Below, piece by piece: positions 55,416 to 64,000 of a stretch of 64,000 bases of DNA. The notes below the pieces were generated by a model that saw only the letters and a list, made by a program, of their open reading frames with translations, was not told where the DNA came from and ran no database searches. The translations under genes and the position numbers were made by a program. Numbering within the stretch: position 1 is the stretch's first letter; every line of letters starts with the position of its first letter. This DNA is from Saprospiraceae bacterium (GTDB lineage: Bacteria > Bacteroidota > Bacteroidia > Chitinophagales > Saprospiraceae), in assembly GCA_016709995.1 (NCBI GenBank), contig JADJLQ010000002.1, positions 1-64,000 on the forward strand, given 5' to 3'.

Positions 55416-56570
55416 TTAAGCGGGCACTTCCACTAGATCAGCTTGAACCATTGCTTTGCGCGACACCCGATCCAGGGCATCAATGATGACTTCTTCGATT
55501 AATTGATCAAAAGTCTTCCCTGAGTATTTCAAGATAGCTCCTATTGAAGTAAAGTTTTCATCTTCACTTAGTCCACATTGAGCATTCACTTCCAATACAT
55601 ACATCTCACCAGTCACCTGGTCCATGCGGATATCCACCCGGCCATAGCCTCTGCCCTTGACAGAGATATATGCTTCTCTTGTGATATGTTCGATAGCGGA
55701 CAAAAAATTGACATCGGGTGATTTGTACTCATAAAAATTGCCTTGCTGCGGCATGTTGGATTCGGTCTCATAGATTTCCCACAACCTTTCAAATGATAGG
55801 AATTTTTCGTGATCTGGCAGCGATGGATGAAAGACTCTTTCTACAGGTGCGTAATAAACCAAGTGGCCTGGTTGATCGTAAGATCCTACAATTAGTGTCG
55901 TAAATTCAGGTCCGGTGATAAATTTTTCTGCAATTACGCCACCGACACCAAATTTCCACCCTCTGTAACCACTAAATAGTTTTTTAACCTCCACCTTCAT
56001 TTCTGCCGGGGAATAGACCACGTTTTTAATCCCAACACCCAATGAACCGCCAGAGACTGCAGGCTTTACTATTAAAGGAGTACCCAATCTTTTGAAGATT
56101 CCGGCTGGGCTGGGGTTGGATTCTTTTATTTCCTTCCAGGGCGCATTGACCACATGGTGGGTGTCAAAGGCCTTTTTCATATTTACCTTAGAAGTAGTGA
56201 CTTCATAAAAATAACTATCGGCACCAGTATATACCAGGTCTAATTGCTCCAACAGCTTTACCACAGATATACCAGGTGTGCCATTCACCTCGTCGCCATC
56301 GCAGAGGTTGAGTATCACAGGGAGTAATTGCTGGTTTAATGCTTCGGATTGAATGTGATGGATAATATCCTGATAATCCTCGATGGTCACTGGCTGCCAT
56401 ACCCACTGTAGCTTTAGCTTTTCGAATACACAGGTATACTCAGCAATACTTTGGCTGAAGTCGTAATAATAATCGAGTTGTTCGTCCTGTGTCTTAAGGT
56501 GCGGAGCAAGTACCCAAACTTTGAGTTTTCTTTGACCAATAAGGTGTTTAAATCTCCTTGCAAGCTTCAT
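55416..56570 (-). CDS. D-Ala-D-Ala-ligase-like ATP-grasp enzyme
   Basis: Start at ATG 56570, about 384 residues; the frame opens at 56600. The ATP-grasp residues (numbering from that outer start) are TPLIVKPAVSGGSLGVGI (Lys179), VIAEKFITGPEFTTLIVGS (Glu225), GRVDIRMD (Asp323) and YVLEVNAQCGLSEDENF (Glu337, Asn339). The N-terminal part has WVLAPHLKTQDEQ and PVILNLCDGDEVNGTPG, the variable substrate domain. It is a stand-alone ligase of the same type as the one fused to SET downstream (39 bp apart), so the pair may join two different residues. It is not the housekeeping Ddl: the usual LKPxxxGSSxGV pattern is changed and the context is not peptidoglycan. Confidence 0.8.
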   Translation of the reverse strand: MKLARRFKHLIGQRKLKVWVLAPHLKTQDEQLDYYYDFSQSIAEYTCVFEKLKLQWVWQPVTIEDYQDIIHHIQSEALNQQLLPVILNLCDGDEVNGTPGISVVKLLEQLDLVYTGADSYFYEVTTSKVNMKKAFDTHHVVNAPWKEIKESNPSPAGIFKRLGTPLIVKPAVSGGSLGVGIKNVVYSPAEMKVEVKKLFSGYRGWKFGVGGVIAEKFITGPEFTTLIVGSYDQPGHLVYYAPVERVFHPSLPDHEKFLSFERLWEIYETESNMPQQGNFYEYKSPDVNFLSAIEHITREAYISVKGRGYGRVDIRMDQVTGEMYVLEVNAQCGLSEDENFTSIGAILKYSGKTFDQLIEEVIIDALDRVSRKAMVQADLVEVPA

Positions 56571-56604
56571 AATTAAGTTTGAATTAAGGTATATAATCAA
56601 ACGA

Positions 56605-57108
56605 TCAAATTAAGGTTGGCACCGTTTTGATTTGTTGTTGAATAAAAGATGAAACATGGTATTGACTGAGTATCTCTGGATTTATGGAGTCAGCACCTTG
56701 GATATATCCCAAACAATTATGACTACCACACCTACAGTCAAATGGTTGTATCATATGCCATTCGGTAGAAGGGTAAAAATAAGTCATTTGTTCACCCGCT
56801 TTGATATCACGAACACAGCGTAACACCCAATGATCGACATCGAAGAATACATTTGGATCACAACTATGGTTGATAGACGCCAAAAATTCCGGATCAAGAA
56901 CAATATGACTTTCCTCCCCTATCTGCACAGTGAGGTATGTTGGGTTTGATTGCACTTGTTTGGGATTAAACTGGTAAAGAATTTCGCCGGCGGTAATGTC
57001 CCGGGTAGCCACAAAACTACGTTGCTGAGTAGAGTGATCGAAATTAATATCACCCAGTCCATGATGGCTAAGTATCTCGAATTTTGATTCGCCTTGTTTG
57101 AGTTTCAT
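56605..57108 (-). CDS. Stand-alone SET-domain protein
   Basis: Start at ATG 57108, about 167 residues; the frame opens at 57171. The SET motifs are SFVATRDITAGEILYQ, INHSCDPNVFFD (100-111 from the outer start), AGEQMTYFYPSTEW and a post-SET Cys cluster CRCGSHNCLG. The size and motifs match small bacterial SET proteins. It is the first gene of the SET/ATP-grasp operon (34 bp before the next start) and would methylate a lysine-like amine, either on a protein or on the product of the ligases. The 428-bp region upstream separates it from the divergent ECF sigma gene. Confidence 0.8.
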   Translation of the reverse strand: MKLKQGESKFEILSHHGLGDINFDHSTQQRSFVATRDITAGEILYQFNPKQVQSNPTYLTVQIGEESHIVLDPEFLASINHSCDPNVFFDVDHWVLRCVRDIKAGEQMTYFYPSTEWHMIQPFDCRCGSHNCLGYIQGADSINPEILSQYHVSSFIQQQIKTVPTLI

Positions 57109-57171
57109 ATAATAAAATTGATGTTTCGAAAAAAATTGAAATGACGACTGGTTGCCATGCTGGGAATACAA

Positions 57172-57599
57172 GGCAAAATGGCTTTAATAAATCTTGTAAA
57201 GTGTGGTTTGAAGTAGATGTACGATCAGTTTCCAAGGGATGAATAGTCGTTAATTTTATTTGCCTTTATTGAAGAGTTAAATCTATACGATTAATACCTA
57301 TAAACCAAATATTGAATCAAATAAGTTCAAAAATATTCGGAGCGTTTTAAAGCATTGTAAAACCATAAGTTAGATCGAAAAAATCAGCTCCATGATACTT
57401 TAATTTAAAGCGTATTTCAATAACAGTCTTGTCTTGAGACCAAGACAAATCAGCCTCGGTTATAAGATGAACAAATCTGTCTCTCATAAAGATGATACCA
57501 TTGAATAAATTCATCAAATAAGTTTACCATTTTTCAAAATCAATGTTCTTGGGTTCGGCTATTCATAACCACTAAAAAAAATCTATCAAATCAAGCTAA
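57172..57599. other. Intergenic region between the SET/ATP-grasp operon and the ECF sigma gene
   Basis: A 428-bp AT-rich region between divergent genes. I find no gene, tRNA or clear palindrome in it. It must hold the promoters of both the operon and the sigma factor, but no TAnnTTTG match facing either gene was found. Confidence 0.6.
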
Positions 57600-57695
57600 A
57601 TGTACTTTTCAAGCAACCCGGCCCTCGCAAATAGTCAGGTCAAATACAGGTCAGTCAAGGACTTTTTAAGAATAGTATGGCAAAGGTTATATCAA

Positions 57696-58319
57696 ATGAA
57701 GGAATTTTGTCATTTTTACCATGTGAACGAAGACGAGCGTAGACGATATGACCTGATATTTGAAAAAGAGCTTTTGCCGCATATCAATGCTTTAAGCACC
57801 TTTGCCTTTCACCTTACCCTCAATGAAGACGATGCAGATGACCTGGTGCAGGAAACTTATTTGAAGGCCTATCGGTTTATAGATAAATATCTTGAGGGAA
57901 CTAATGCCAAGGCCTGGTTGTTTAAGATATTGAAAAACGCATATATCAATGAGTATCGGCGAAAGAGCAAAGCGCCTTCACATGTTGATTATGAAGATAT
58001 CATAGGATATCAGGATAGTGAGGATAGTGCGATCGGTGAGTTTACTGATCTGAGGGAGGAATTATTTAATCATATGATGGGAGATGAGGTGACCAATGCG
58101 ATCAACTCTCTGCCTATAGATTTTCGTACCGTCATATTATTGTGTGATGTAGAAGGTTTTACTTATGAAGAAATAGCTAAAATCCTGGATGTTCCGATTG
58201 GTACTGTTCGTTCCCGACTATTTAGAGCCCGGAATGATCTTAAGGACAAATTAAAAGCATATGCCGTGAAAATGGGATTTACAGACAAACGTAAGCCCAG
58301 GACACGCAAGATAGAATAG
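57696..58319 (+). CDS. ECF-type sigma-70 family factor
   Basis: Start chosen at ATG 57696 (207 residues), because the usual ECF beginning KEFCHFYHVNEDERRR follows; the frame opens at 57600. Region 2 reads LNEDDADDLVQETYLKAYRF and NAKAWLFKILKNAYINEYRR. Region 4 reads INSLPIDFRTVILLCDVEGF, YEEIAKILDVPIGTVRSRLF and RARNDLKDKL, with the helix-turn-helix. ECF factors direct transcription of stress or envelope genes. The 38 bp to the next small gene suggest they form one unit with an anti-sigma-like partner. Its position beside the SET/ATP-grasp operon could mean it controls that operon, but this is a guess. Confidence 0.9.
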   Translation: MKEFCHFYHVNEDERRRYDLIFEKELLPHINALSTFAFHLTLNEDDADDLVQETYLKAYRFIDKYLEGTNAKAWLFKILKNAYINEYRRKSKAPSHVDYEDIIGYQDSEDSAIGEFTDLREELFNHMMGDEVTNAINSLPIDFRTVILLCDVEGFTYEEIAKILDVPIGTVRSRLFRARNDLKDKLKAYAVKMGFTDKRKPRTRKIE

Positions 58320-58357
58320 TTAATTTTTATTAGGTTCAATTCTAAACGATTATTCGT

Positions 58358-58606
58358 ATGAGAAATCCAGATCCGATCCATGAGTACCATCGTATGGTCA
58401 ATATGTTTCTTGACCAACAACTTAATGACGATGAAAGCCGTCAAATGTTACACCAAGCCCAGGGGAATCCAGAATTCCAAAGGGTGTTACGCACTGAGCA
58501 AAACTTCAGGGACTTGATCAAAAAAAATGTAGTACAGCGTCCTGATGCTACCTCAAGGTTATTGGCCAACATTAAATCTAAGATTTCTGACCCCGGGTCC
58601 CGGTAG
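58358..58606 (+). CDS. Small anti-sigma-like protein
   Basis: An 82-residue hydrophilic protein starting MRNPDPIHEYHRMVNMFLDQ, then DDESRQMLHQAQGNPEFQRV, and LRTEQNFRDLIKKNVV. It lacks the HxxxCxxC zinc motif and a membrane helix. The pattern of an early FLDQQLNDDE segment followed by a helical bundle is like the cytosolic part of anti-sigma factors, and it follows the ECF gene by 38 bp. No family name is certain. It may hold the sigma factor in check directly. Confidence 0.6.
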   Translation: MRNPDPIHEYHRMVNMFLDQQLNDDESRQMLHQAQGNPEFQRVLRTEQNFRDLIKKNVVQRPDATSRLLANIKSKISDPGSR

Positions 58607-58628
58607 AATAAGCTGCGACCCCTTTCCT

Positions 58629-58660
58629 GCCTGGATGTTATACCCAGGCCTTACTTTTGT
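58629..58660 (+). terminator. Probable terminator of the sigma/anti-sigma unit
   Basis: GCCTGG (58629-58634) and CCAGGC (58644-58649) form a 6-bp GC-rich stem over a 9-base loop, followed by TTACTTTTG. The T-run is interrupted, so the call is moderate. It lies 23 bp after the anti-sigma-like stop. Confidence 0.5.
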
Positions 58661-58716
58661 TTACCAACACCTGTACTCCTTCTCTGCATTGCACTTGAAG
58701 TAAAGTTTATTTGTGC

Positions 58717-60018
58717 TTATTGGATCAGCCTTCCCATGACATACAATAGCCGGACTTCGCTTTGTTTTAAAATATATCGGGCATTTATAATCCTGTTTTG
58801 AGCCTCAACCAGGTTGAGCTGGGCTTGTCTGAGTTCGACTGTAGTGATAGTCGCTTTGCGAAAGCGTTCCATAGCTATATTATTATGCTCACGGATGATG
58901 TTTAGATTTTGTTCTTCAAGCTCGATCAACTGTAAGGCATTGTTATAATTTTGATACGATTCGGCAGCAGAAGATTGCAGAGAATGTTTTAATGCATCTA
59001 TTTGAAGCCCCTGGTTTTTATAATCAAGTGCATTGATCTTAATTTGTTGATTGGCAAGCGCCCTGGTAAACAAGGGCACGGAGACGCTGAGTCCCGCCTG
59101 GGGTCCATAATTTTGAGTGAATAGGTTGAATCCTGCACTACTGTTATTATAATTAAAATTAAGCGAACCATTAGCAAATAAGCTGGGCTTTTGGAGTGCT
59201 TTTATTTCAAGTGCATTCTGCTCCAGGATTTGTTGATTGTATCTTAAGAGCGTGATTTGTGGGTTGATGGATTCGATGGCCTCCATCACTTCTGCTTGTG
59301 TAGGGAGCGTTTCAGGAACAATGATATCCTGCACTTCAAAAGGTGTATTGGGGTCGCGGGCCAAAAGTTGATTGAGATCCATTTTAGCCAGCGCAATATT
59401 ATTGGTCAGATTGATCTCATTATTTCGTTGCACATTGAGGTCTATCTGTGATTGCAAATAATCATTTTTTCCCGCCGTACCGATTTCAAACCTGGATCGG
59501 GAGAGTTTACTCCTTTCTTCAAAAAATGAAATGGTCTCCTGTATAGCACTTTTCTGTTTGATCAATCTGTTGATGTTAATATAGCTATTAGTCACATCAA
59601 ATACGACCTGGTTTATATCTTGCTTAAGCGCTTCCTCAGCGATAGACTCTTGGATATCCAGCCTTTTTTTTGCAATAAAGACCCTTTTGCCTCCGTATAG
59701 CCTGTAGCTGAATTGACCATTTAGGTTTATTACAGAGGTTCGATTACCATTGCGTTCGATTACAGTACCATTCGATAGTTTTTGAAGAAGATTTGTGATA
59801 GAGTTGTTCCATACACCATTGGCTGTAACTGAAGGCAATTTGCCTGCGGCATACCAACTGTTGGCAGTCTGCGCTATTTCTTTGTCGTTGACAGAGAGCA
59901 GGATATTATAGTTTTGACTTAATGCCTGGGTAATGGCTTCATCGAGGCTAAGAATATCCTGAGAATAGATCTTTAAGCTGAATACTAATAAAATAATAGG
60001 AAAAAATCTTTTATTCAT
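58717..60018 (-). CDS. TolC-family outer-membrane efflux protein
   Basis: A 433-residue outer-membrane channel with a signal peptide cut after KIYSQ. It starts DILSLDEAITQALSQNYNIL, the usual TolC repeat start, and shows two structural repeats of about 190 residues with FDVTNSYININRLIKQKSAI and SRSRFEIGTAGKNDYLQSQI, and their later counterparts ERFRKATITTVELRQAQLNL and ILKQSEVRLLYVMG. It is the last gene of an operon with the RND pump (16 bp away) and the adaptor, together a tripartite exporter from periplasm to outside. Substrates are unknown. The length is normal for TolC-like proteins in Bacteroidota. Confidence 0.9.
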   Translation of the reverse strand: MNKRFFPIILLVFSLKIYSQDILSLDEAITQALSQNYNILLSVNDKEIAQTANSWYAAGKLPSVTANGVWNNSITNLLQKLSNGTVIERNGNRTSVINLNGQFSYRLYGGKRVFIAKKRLDIQESIAEEALKQDINQVVFDVTNSYININRLIKQKSAIQETISFFEERSKLSRSRFEIGTAGKNDYLQSQIDLNVQRNNEINLTNNIALAKMDLNQLLARDPNTPFEVQDIIVPETLPTQAEVMEAIESINPQITLLRYNQQILEQNALEIKALQKPSLFANGSLNFNYNNSSAGFNLFTQNYGPQAGLSVSVPLFTRALANQQIKINALDYKNQGLQIDALKHSLQSSAAESYQNYNNALQLIELEEQNLNIIREHNNIAMERFRKATITTVELRQAQLNLVEAQNRIINARYILKQSEVRLLYVMGRLIQ

Positions 60019-60034
60019 GTCGATGTAATTAAAG

Positions 60035-63000
60035 TCATTGCAATTCTAATGGCAATTCCTTCTTTTTTGTGCTCCAATATGTATAGATAGCCGGTATGAC
60101 AAAGAGTGTAAGGATTAAGGAAAAAATAATACCACCCACGATGACGATTCCCAGGGGTATCCTAGAGGTAGAGGCTTCTCCCAATGACAAGGCCAGGGGG
60201 AGGGCCCCAAGAGCCATAGCCAGACTGGTCATCAGGATAGGTCTAAGCCGCATCACAGAAGCATCAATGGCGGAATGTTTTTTGTCCTCACCTACCAATT
60301 GCTTTTTATTGGCAAAGTCTACGATCAATATTCCATTTTTAGTCACTAACCCTATCAACATAATCATACCGATCTGAGAAAAAATATTTAGCGTCTGATC
60401 AAATAAGTACAGGCTGAGCAAAGCTCCCGCAATAGCCAATGGGACGGTCACCATGATAATGAGCGGATCAATAAAACTTTCAAACTGGGCTGCCAATACC
60501 AGGAATATTAAGATGAGTGCCAGACCAAAAGCAAAGCCCGTATTGCCTGAGCTTTCTGCCAGATCCCGGGCGGTCCCACTCAGAGCAGTTGTAAAAGTAG
60601 GATCTAAAATTTTCTCAGAAATACGTTCCATTTCCTTGATACCATCTCCTGTAGTCTTGCCTTCAGCCAATCCAGCACTGATCGTAGCAGCTTTCATCCG
60701 GTTAAAATGATATAGTGTAGGGGGCGTAACTTCTTCTGACATGGATACCAGATTGTCAAGAGATACTAATGCCCCTCTACTATTACGAACATAAAAACTT
60801 TTAAGATCACTTGGATCATCTCTATCCTTGCGTTCAACCTGACCTATCACCTGATACTGCTTGCCATCTTTTATAAAATATCCTAGTCGCCTATTGCTCA
60901 GCGCCAACTGTAAAGCTTCCGATAGATCACCAATAGAGACTCCTAGTTCACTCGCTTTAAGCCGATCGACCTGGATACGAAGTTCTGGTTTGTTAAATTT
61001 GAGATCAGCGTCCGCGTTTTGCAATATTTGACTATTTCTAATTTCTTCTAAAAACAGGGGCAAAGCTTTTTTAATTTTTTCAAAATCGTTGTTTTGAATC
61101 ACAAACTGCACCGGTTGAGAACTACTCCTCCGACCTACCTTAATGGATTGTTCCTGACTTGGAAAAATACGTACATCCGTAAATTGACTTAAGTTTTTAG
61201 ACACCGCCTGGACAATCTGTGCTTGTGTGCGTGATCTTTCACTGGGCGGAGTGAGCACGACCCTTACAAATCCAGAATTGGCCGAACCATTGCCCGAAAA
61301 GCTAGGAGCAGTCATGCTCATGACAGAAGTTCTTTCGGGGACATTGTCCATTACATATTGGGTAATTTGTTCAATACTTCGATCCATGGACTCATAAGAA
61401 GTACCTTCAGGTGCGGTCACAGATAATCTAAAAATACTTCGGTCCTCTAATGGGGACAATTCGGAAGGAATATCTTTACCGATAAAATAAATTATCGCAG
61501 CGCAACCCAAAATGATCAAAAAAGCAGCCCATCTAATTTTAATAAATTGAGTGAGGGACCAACGGTATCCATTTTCCATCCCTTTAAAAAAAGGTTCGGT
61601 GACTTTATAGAACCAGGAGTGATGAGCTTGTGTGGCAAGTTTGACATTTAGCACCGGGGTTAGTGTCAGTGATACCAAGGCCGAAATCAAAACAGCACCA
61701 GCCACTACGATCCCAAATTCTCTGAATAACCTACCTACAAAACCTTGTAGAAAAATTATTGGTAGAAACACTACCGCCAGGGTAATAGATGTAGAAATGA
61801 CCGCAAAAAATATTTCTTTGGAACCTTCTCTGGCAGCCTGATATTTATTCATGCCTGCTTCTATTTTTTTGTATATATTTTCTGTCACTACTATTCCATC
61901 ATCTACGACGAGTCCGGTAGCTAATACAATAGCCAATAGCGTCAATATATTGATCGAAAATCCAAAGAGATACATGATAAAAAACGCACCTACCAGCGAA
62001 ACTGGAATGTCAAGCAGGGGCCTCATCGCTATCCCTATACTTCTGAAGAAAAATAAAATAATAGCTATCACCAAACCAAGGGATAATAAAAGCGTCTCTT
62101 TTACTTCCGCGATAGATTTTTTAATAAACTTGGTACTATCTGCAGCAATACCTATCTTAAAGTCATCAGGTACATCCTTTTTGATTTGTTCTACTCTGCG
62201 ATAAAACTCATCCGAAATATTGACATAATTACTGCCCGGCTGCGGAATGACTGCCATAGCTATCATGGGTACATTGCTCTCTCTAAAGCCCGTCTCTTCA
62301 TTTTCCGGACCCAGAACAGCTTCTGCCACATCTCTTAATCTTAATATGTTTGACTCTGTGGTTTTGATGATTACGTTGTTAAACTCTTCTTCCGTATTCA
62401 GTCGGCCGAAGGTGCGAATACTCAATTCGATTGCATCTCCAGACACTTTTCCGCTGGGTATTTCCACACTTTCACGTTGCAATGCCATTTGGATGTCTTT
62501 GGCAGTAACCCCAAATGCATTCATTTTATCAGGGTTCAACCATATCCGCATGGCATATGTTTTTTCACCCCAAATCTGGACACTACTCACCCCAGGTATG
62601 GTCTGAAGTCGTTCTACCAAAATGTTATTGGCAAACTCGGTGAGCTCCAGCTGATTTCTGTTTCGACTCTGAATCGTCATACTTAATATAGGGTCGCTAC
62701 TGGCATCTGCTTTAGAGATCACAGGAGGAGTTTCCAGATCCGGAGGAAGGCTTCTGGCAGCTTGAGATACTTTATCTCTGACATCATTGGCCGCCTCTTC
62801 CATATTGACTCCAAGTTCAAATTCAACATTGATGCTGGAACTACTTTGCGAACTACTGGAAGTGACATTGCGAATACCAGGTACACTATTGATCGCTTTT
62901 TCTAAGGGCTCAGTGATCTGGGATTCAATGATATCTGCATTGGCTCCTGGGTAAGAGGCGCGTACACTGATCAATGGCGGGTCGATCGCAGGATATTCTC

Positions 63001-63103
63001 TGACTCCTAAAAATTTAAACCCTATAATCCCAAATAATAAAATGATCAGATTAAGCACAATGGCAAAAACCGGTCTTCGTAAGCTAATCTCTGATATATT
63101 CAT
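60035..63103 (-). CDS. RND multidrug efflux permease (HAE1/AcrB family)
   Basis: A 1022-residue inner-membrane proton antiporter. It starts MNISEISLRRPVFAIVLNLI with the first membrane helix. The proton-relay segment LATGLVVDDGIVVTENIYKK (TM4 with two Asp) is present at about 400, along with SYPGANADIIESQITEPLEK in the porter domain and LGALPLALSLGEASTSRIPL in TM11. The C-terminus ends YTYWSTKKKELPLELQ. It works with the adaptor upstream (51 bp) and the TolC-like protein downstream. The family call is firm; whether it exports drugs, lipids or other compounds is not shown by sequence. Confidence 0.93.
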   Translation of the reverse strand: MNISEISLRRPVFAIVLNLIILLFGIIGFKFLGVREYPAIDPPLISVRASYPGANADIIESQITEPLEKAINSVPGIRNVTSSSSQSSSSINVEFELGVNMEEAANDVRDKVSQAARSLPPDLETPPVISKADASSDPILSMTIQSRNRNQLELTEFANNILVERLQTIPGVSSVQIWGEKTYAMRIWLNPDKMNAFGVTAKDIQMALQRESVEIPSGKVSGDAIELSIRTFGRLNTEEEFNNVIIKTTESNILRLRDVAEAVLGPENEETGFRESNVPMIAMAVIPQPGSNYVNISDEFYRRVEQIKKDVPDDFKIGIAADSTKFIKKSIAEVKETLLLSLGLVIAIILFFFRSIGIAMRPLLDIPVSLVGAFFIMYLFGFSINILTLLAIVLATGLVVDDGIVVTENIYKKIEAGMNKYQAAREGSKEIFFAVISTSITLAVVFLPIIFLQGFVGRLFREFGIVVAGAVLISALVSLTLTPVLNVKLATQAHHSWFYKVTEPFFKGMENGYRWSLTQFIKIRWAAFLIILGCAAIIYFIGKDIPSELSPLEDRSIFRLSVTAPEGTSYESMDRSIEQITQYVMDNVPERTSVMSMTAPSFSGNGSANSGFVRVVLTPPSERSRTQAQIVQAVSKNLSQFTDVRIFPSQEQSIKVGRRSSSQPVQFVIQNNDFEKIKKALPLFLEEIRNSQILQNADADLKFNKPELRIQVDRLKASELGVSIGDLSEALQLALSNRRLGYFIKDGKQYQVIGQVERKDRDDPSDLKSFYVRNSRGALVSLDNLVSMSEEVTPPTLYHFNRMKAATISAGLAEGKTTGDGIKEMERISEKILDPTFTTALSGTARDLAESSGNTGFAFGLALILIFLVLAAQFESFIDPLIIMVTVPLAIAGALLSLYLFDQTLNIFSQIGMIMLIGLVTKNGILIVDFANKKQLVGEDKKHSAIDASVMRLRPILMTSLAMALGALPLALSLGEASTSRIPLGIVIVGGIIFSLILTLFVIPAIYTYWSTKKKELPLELQ

Positions 63104-63153
63104 GGTTTACTAAGTAATAACGATTTTAATTATTTGAGCTAACCATAGCAGTT

Positions 63154-64000
63154 TTATTCGACAACGTTAACGATGATTTTGCTTCCGGGACGGATGGCCA
63201 TCAGCCCTGAAGTAACTACGGTATCACCGATTTGAAGCCCAGAGAGTATCTCCACCCTGGAAGAGTCTCTGTATCCTGTCACCACAGTAGCAAAGACAGC
63301 CGTTCCGTTTTTGTTCAATATAACTTTCCTATCTCTTGCTTCCGGGATAATGGCTTGAGCTGGCACCATTATCGTGGGCTCCTGAGACCCTACCCCAAAA
63401 TTGACATATATAAAACTACCTGGTGTCAAATATTGATCAGGTTTGATGACCTGGGCGCGCAATTTTTGTTGTCGGGTATCATTGGTCAACGTATTTTCAA
63501 AAGCGGTAATCTTTGCAAGATAGGTTCGATCGGAAGTCTCCGTATTAAAGTGGACGGTATGGCCTACTTTGAGGTCCTGGGCATATTTTTCCAATACGTT
63601 AAATTCTATTTTAAGTGAACTGATCTGCGCCAGATTGGCCAATACATTTTGTGGAGTGATATATGCGCCTAAACTTACATTTCGAAGTCCGATTTTTCCT
63701 GCATAAGGTGCTCTGATTTCAGTTTTGCCTAGACTGACACTATTGAGGTCCAGGTCAGCTTTGATATTGCTGACTTGCAAGGTCGCCAGATCGTACTCCT
63801 GTTGGCTGGTACCATTGAGGGCTAAAAGTTCTTTTTGTCTACCCTCGCTGGCTTCGGCTATTTTGAGTTGAACTTCGAGTTTGGAGCGTTGGGCTTTGAG
63901 ATCTCCATCGTATAATTTAAATAAGAGAGCCCCTTTAGAAACGGAATTGCCTTCTTTAAAATAGATGCCGATGATGCGACCAGAGATCTCTGATTGCAGA
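63154..64000 (-). CDS. RND periplasmic adaptor (HlyD/AcrA family), cut by the window edge
   Basis: The C-terminal 280 residues of a membrane fusion protein, whose start lies beyond the right edge. The sequence enters at about LQSEISGRIIGIYFKEGNSV (lipoyl-like domain), followed by a helical hairpin with YDGDLKAQRSKLEVQLKIAE and a second lipoyl part TEIRAPYAGKIGLRNVSLG. The beta-barrel and membrane-proximal domains follow (HTVHFNTETSDRTYLAKITA, ILSGLQIGDTVVTSGLMAI). It bridges the RND pump and the TolC-like channel. First gene of the operon adaptor, pump, channel. Confidence 0.92.
   Translation of the reverse strand, partial: LQSEISGRIIGIYFKEGNSVSKGALLFKLYDGDLKAQRSKLEVQLKIAEASEGRQKELLALNGTSQQEYDLATLQVSNIKADLDLNSVSLGKTEIRAPYAGKIGLRNVSLGAYITPQNVLANLAQISSLKIEFNVLEKYAQDLKVGHTVHFNTETSDRTYLAKITAFENTLTNDTRQQKLRAQVIKPDQYLTPGSFIYVNFGVGSQEPTIMVPAQAIIPEARDRKVILNKNGTAVFATVVTGYRDSSRVEILSGLQIGDTVVTSGLMAIRPGSKIIVNVVE

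Noticed and set aside
55416..56570. Housekeeping D-alanine-D-alanine ligase (Ddl)
   Set aside because: Key ATP-grasp motifs differ from Ddl, the variable domain is longer, and the neighbours are SET genes, not murein genes.

Overview
The window looks like chromosomal DNA of a Bacteroidota bacterium, most probably of the Saprospiria. I infer this from the gene families: DUF1080, DUF6786, GH109, DUF4386, a tricorn-type S41 peptidase, a sigma-54 factor without other rpoN-linked genes, HAE-type RND efflux, and a very large secreted fibronectin/zincin toxin. Three TAnnTTTG motifs of the Bacteroidetes -7 type also lie just upstream of genes. I see no rRNA, tRNA or CRISPR array.

1-8.8 kb is a broken defence island on the + strand: an ATP-binding AlbA-type protein, the C-terminal end of hsdR, hsdS, a DUF4062 protein, a second AlbA-type protein, hsdM, and a DUF262/DUF1524 (GmrSD-like) protein. 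The genes are closely packed and two junctions are ATGA overlaps, but almost every one is split by small frameshifts. 8.9-14.2 kb holds small accessory genes (methyltransferase, DUF4386, two VOC paralogs, a TNT-like protein, an SDR), nearly all also frameshifted. From 14.4 kb onward most genes are intact, so the first 14 kb is either a decaying island or poor-quality sequence.

14.4-34.8 kb carries metabolic and housekeeping genes: an SDR-DUF2867 protein, an APC permease, a Tat-exported intradiol dioxygenase, an exported MBL hydrolase, RlmF, an S41 peptidase, an exported Nif3-like protein, RpoN and a GH109-like oxidoreductase. Inside it lies a polymorphic toxin locus (20.1-25.3 kb): a roughly 1570-residue secreted protein with a zincin motif and a C-terminal ADP-ribosyltransferase domain, followed by a frameshifted candidate immunity gene. 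Next to it a YoeB-type toxin-antitoxin pair is bracketed by 44-bp direct repeats that copy the toxin gene's start region.

34.9-37.6 kb is a repeat zone: a RAYT (REP-associated transposase) flanked on both sides by related REP-like repeats, with a dead haem peroxidase gene and a TPR remnant beside it, and a RelE-type toxin-antitoxin pair. 37.6-49.5 kb carries secreted enzymes (M1 and S9 peptidases, a PQQ dehydrogenase with an internal cytochrome c, and a DUF1080/DUF6786/beta-propeller group of sugar-related proteins) and a third toxin-antitoxin pair. A degenerate IS110-family element with a structured 5' non-coding region (candidate bridge RNA) follows at 49.8-51.4 kb.

51.5-57.1 kb is the most unusual part: a compact minus-strand operon of a SET-domain protein, a D-Ala-D-Ala-ligase-like ATP-grasp enzyme, a second ATP-grasp fused to another SET domain, and an exported penicillin-acylase-type hydrolase. 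This suggests an uncharacterised amide-ligation, methylation and hydrolysis pathway. The window ends with an ECF sigma/anti-sigma-like pair and a TolC-RND-adaptor efflux operon whose adaptor gene runs off the right edge.
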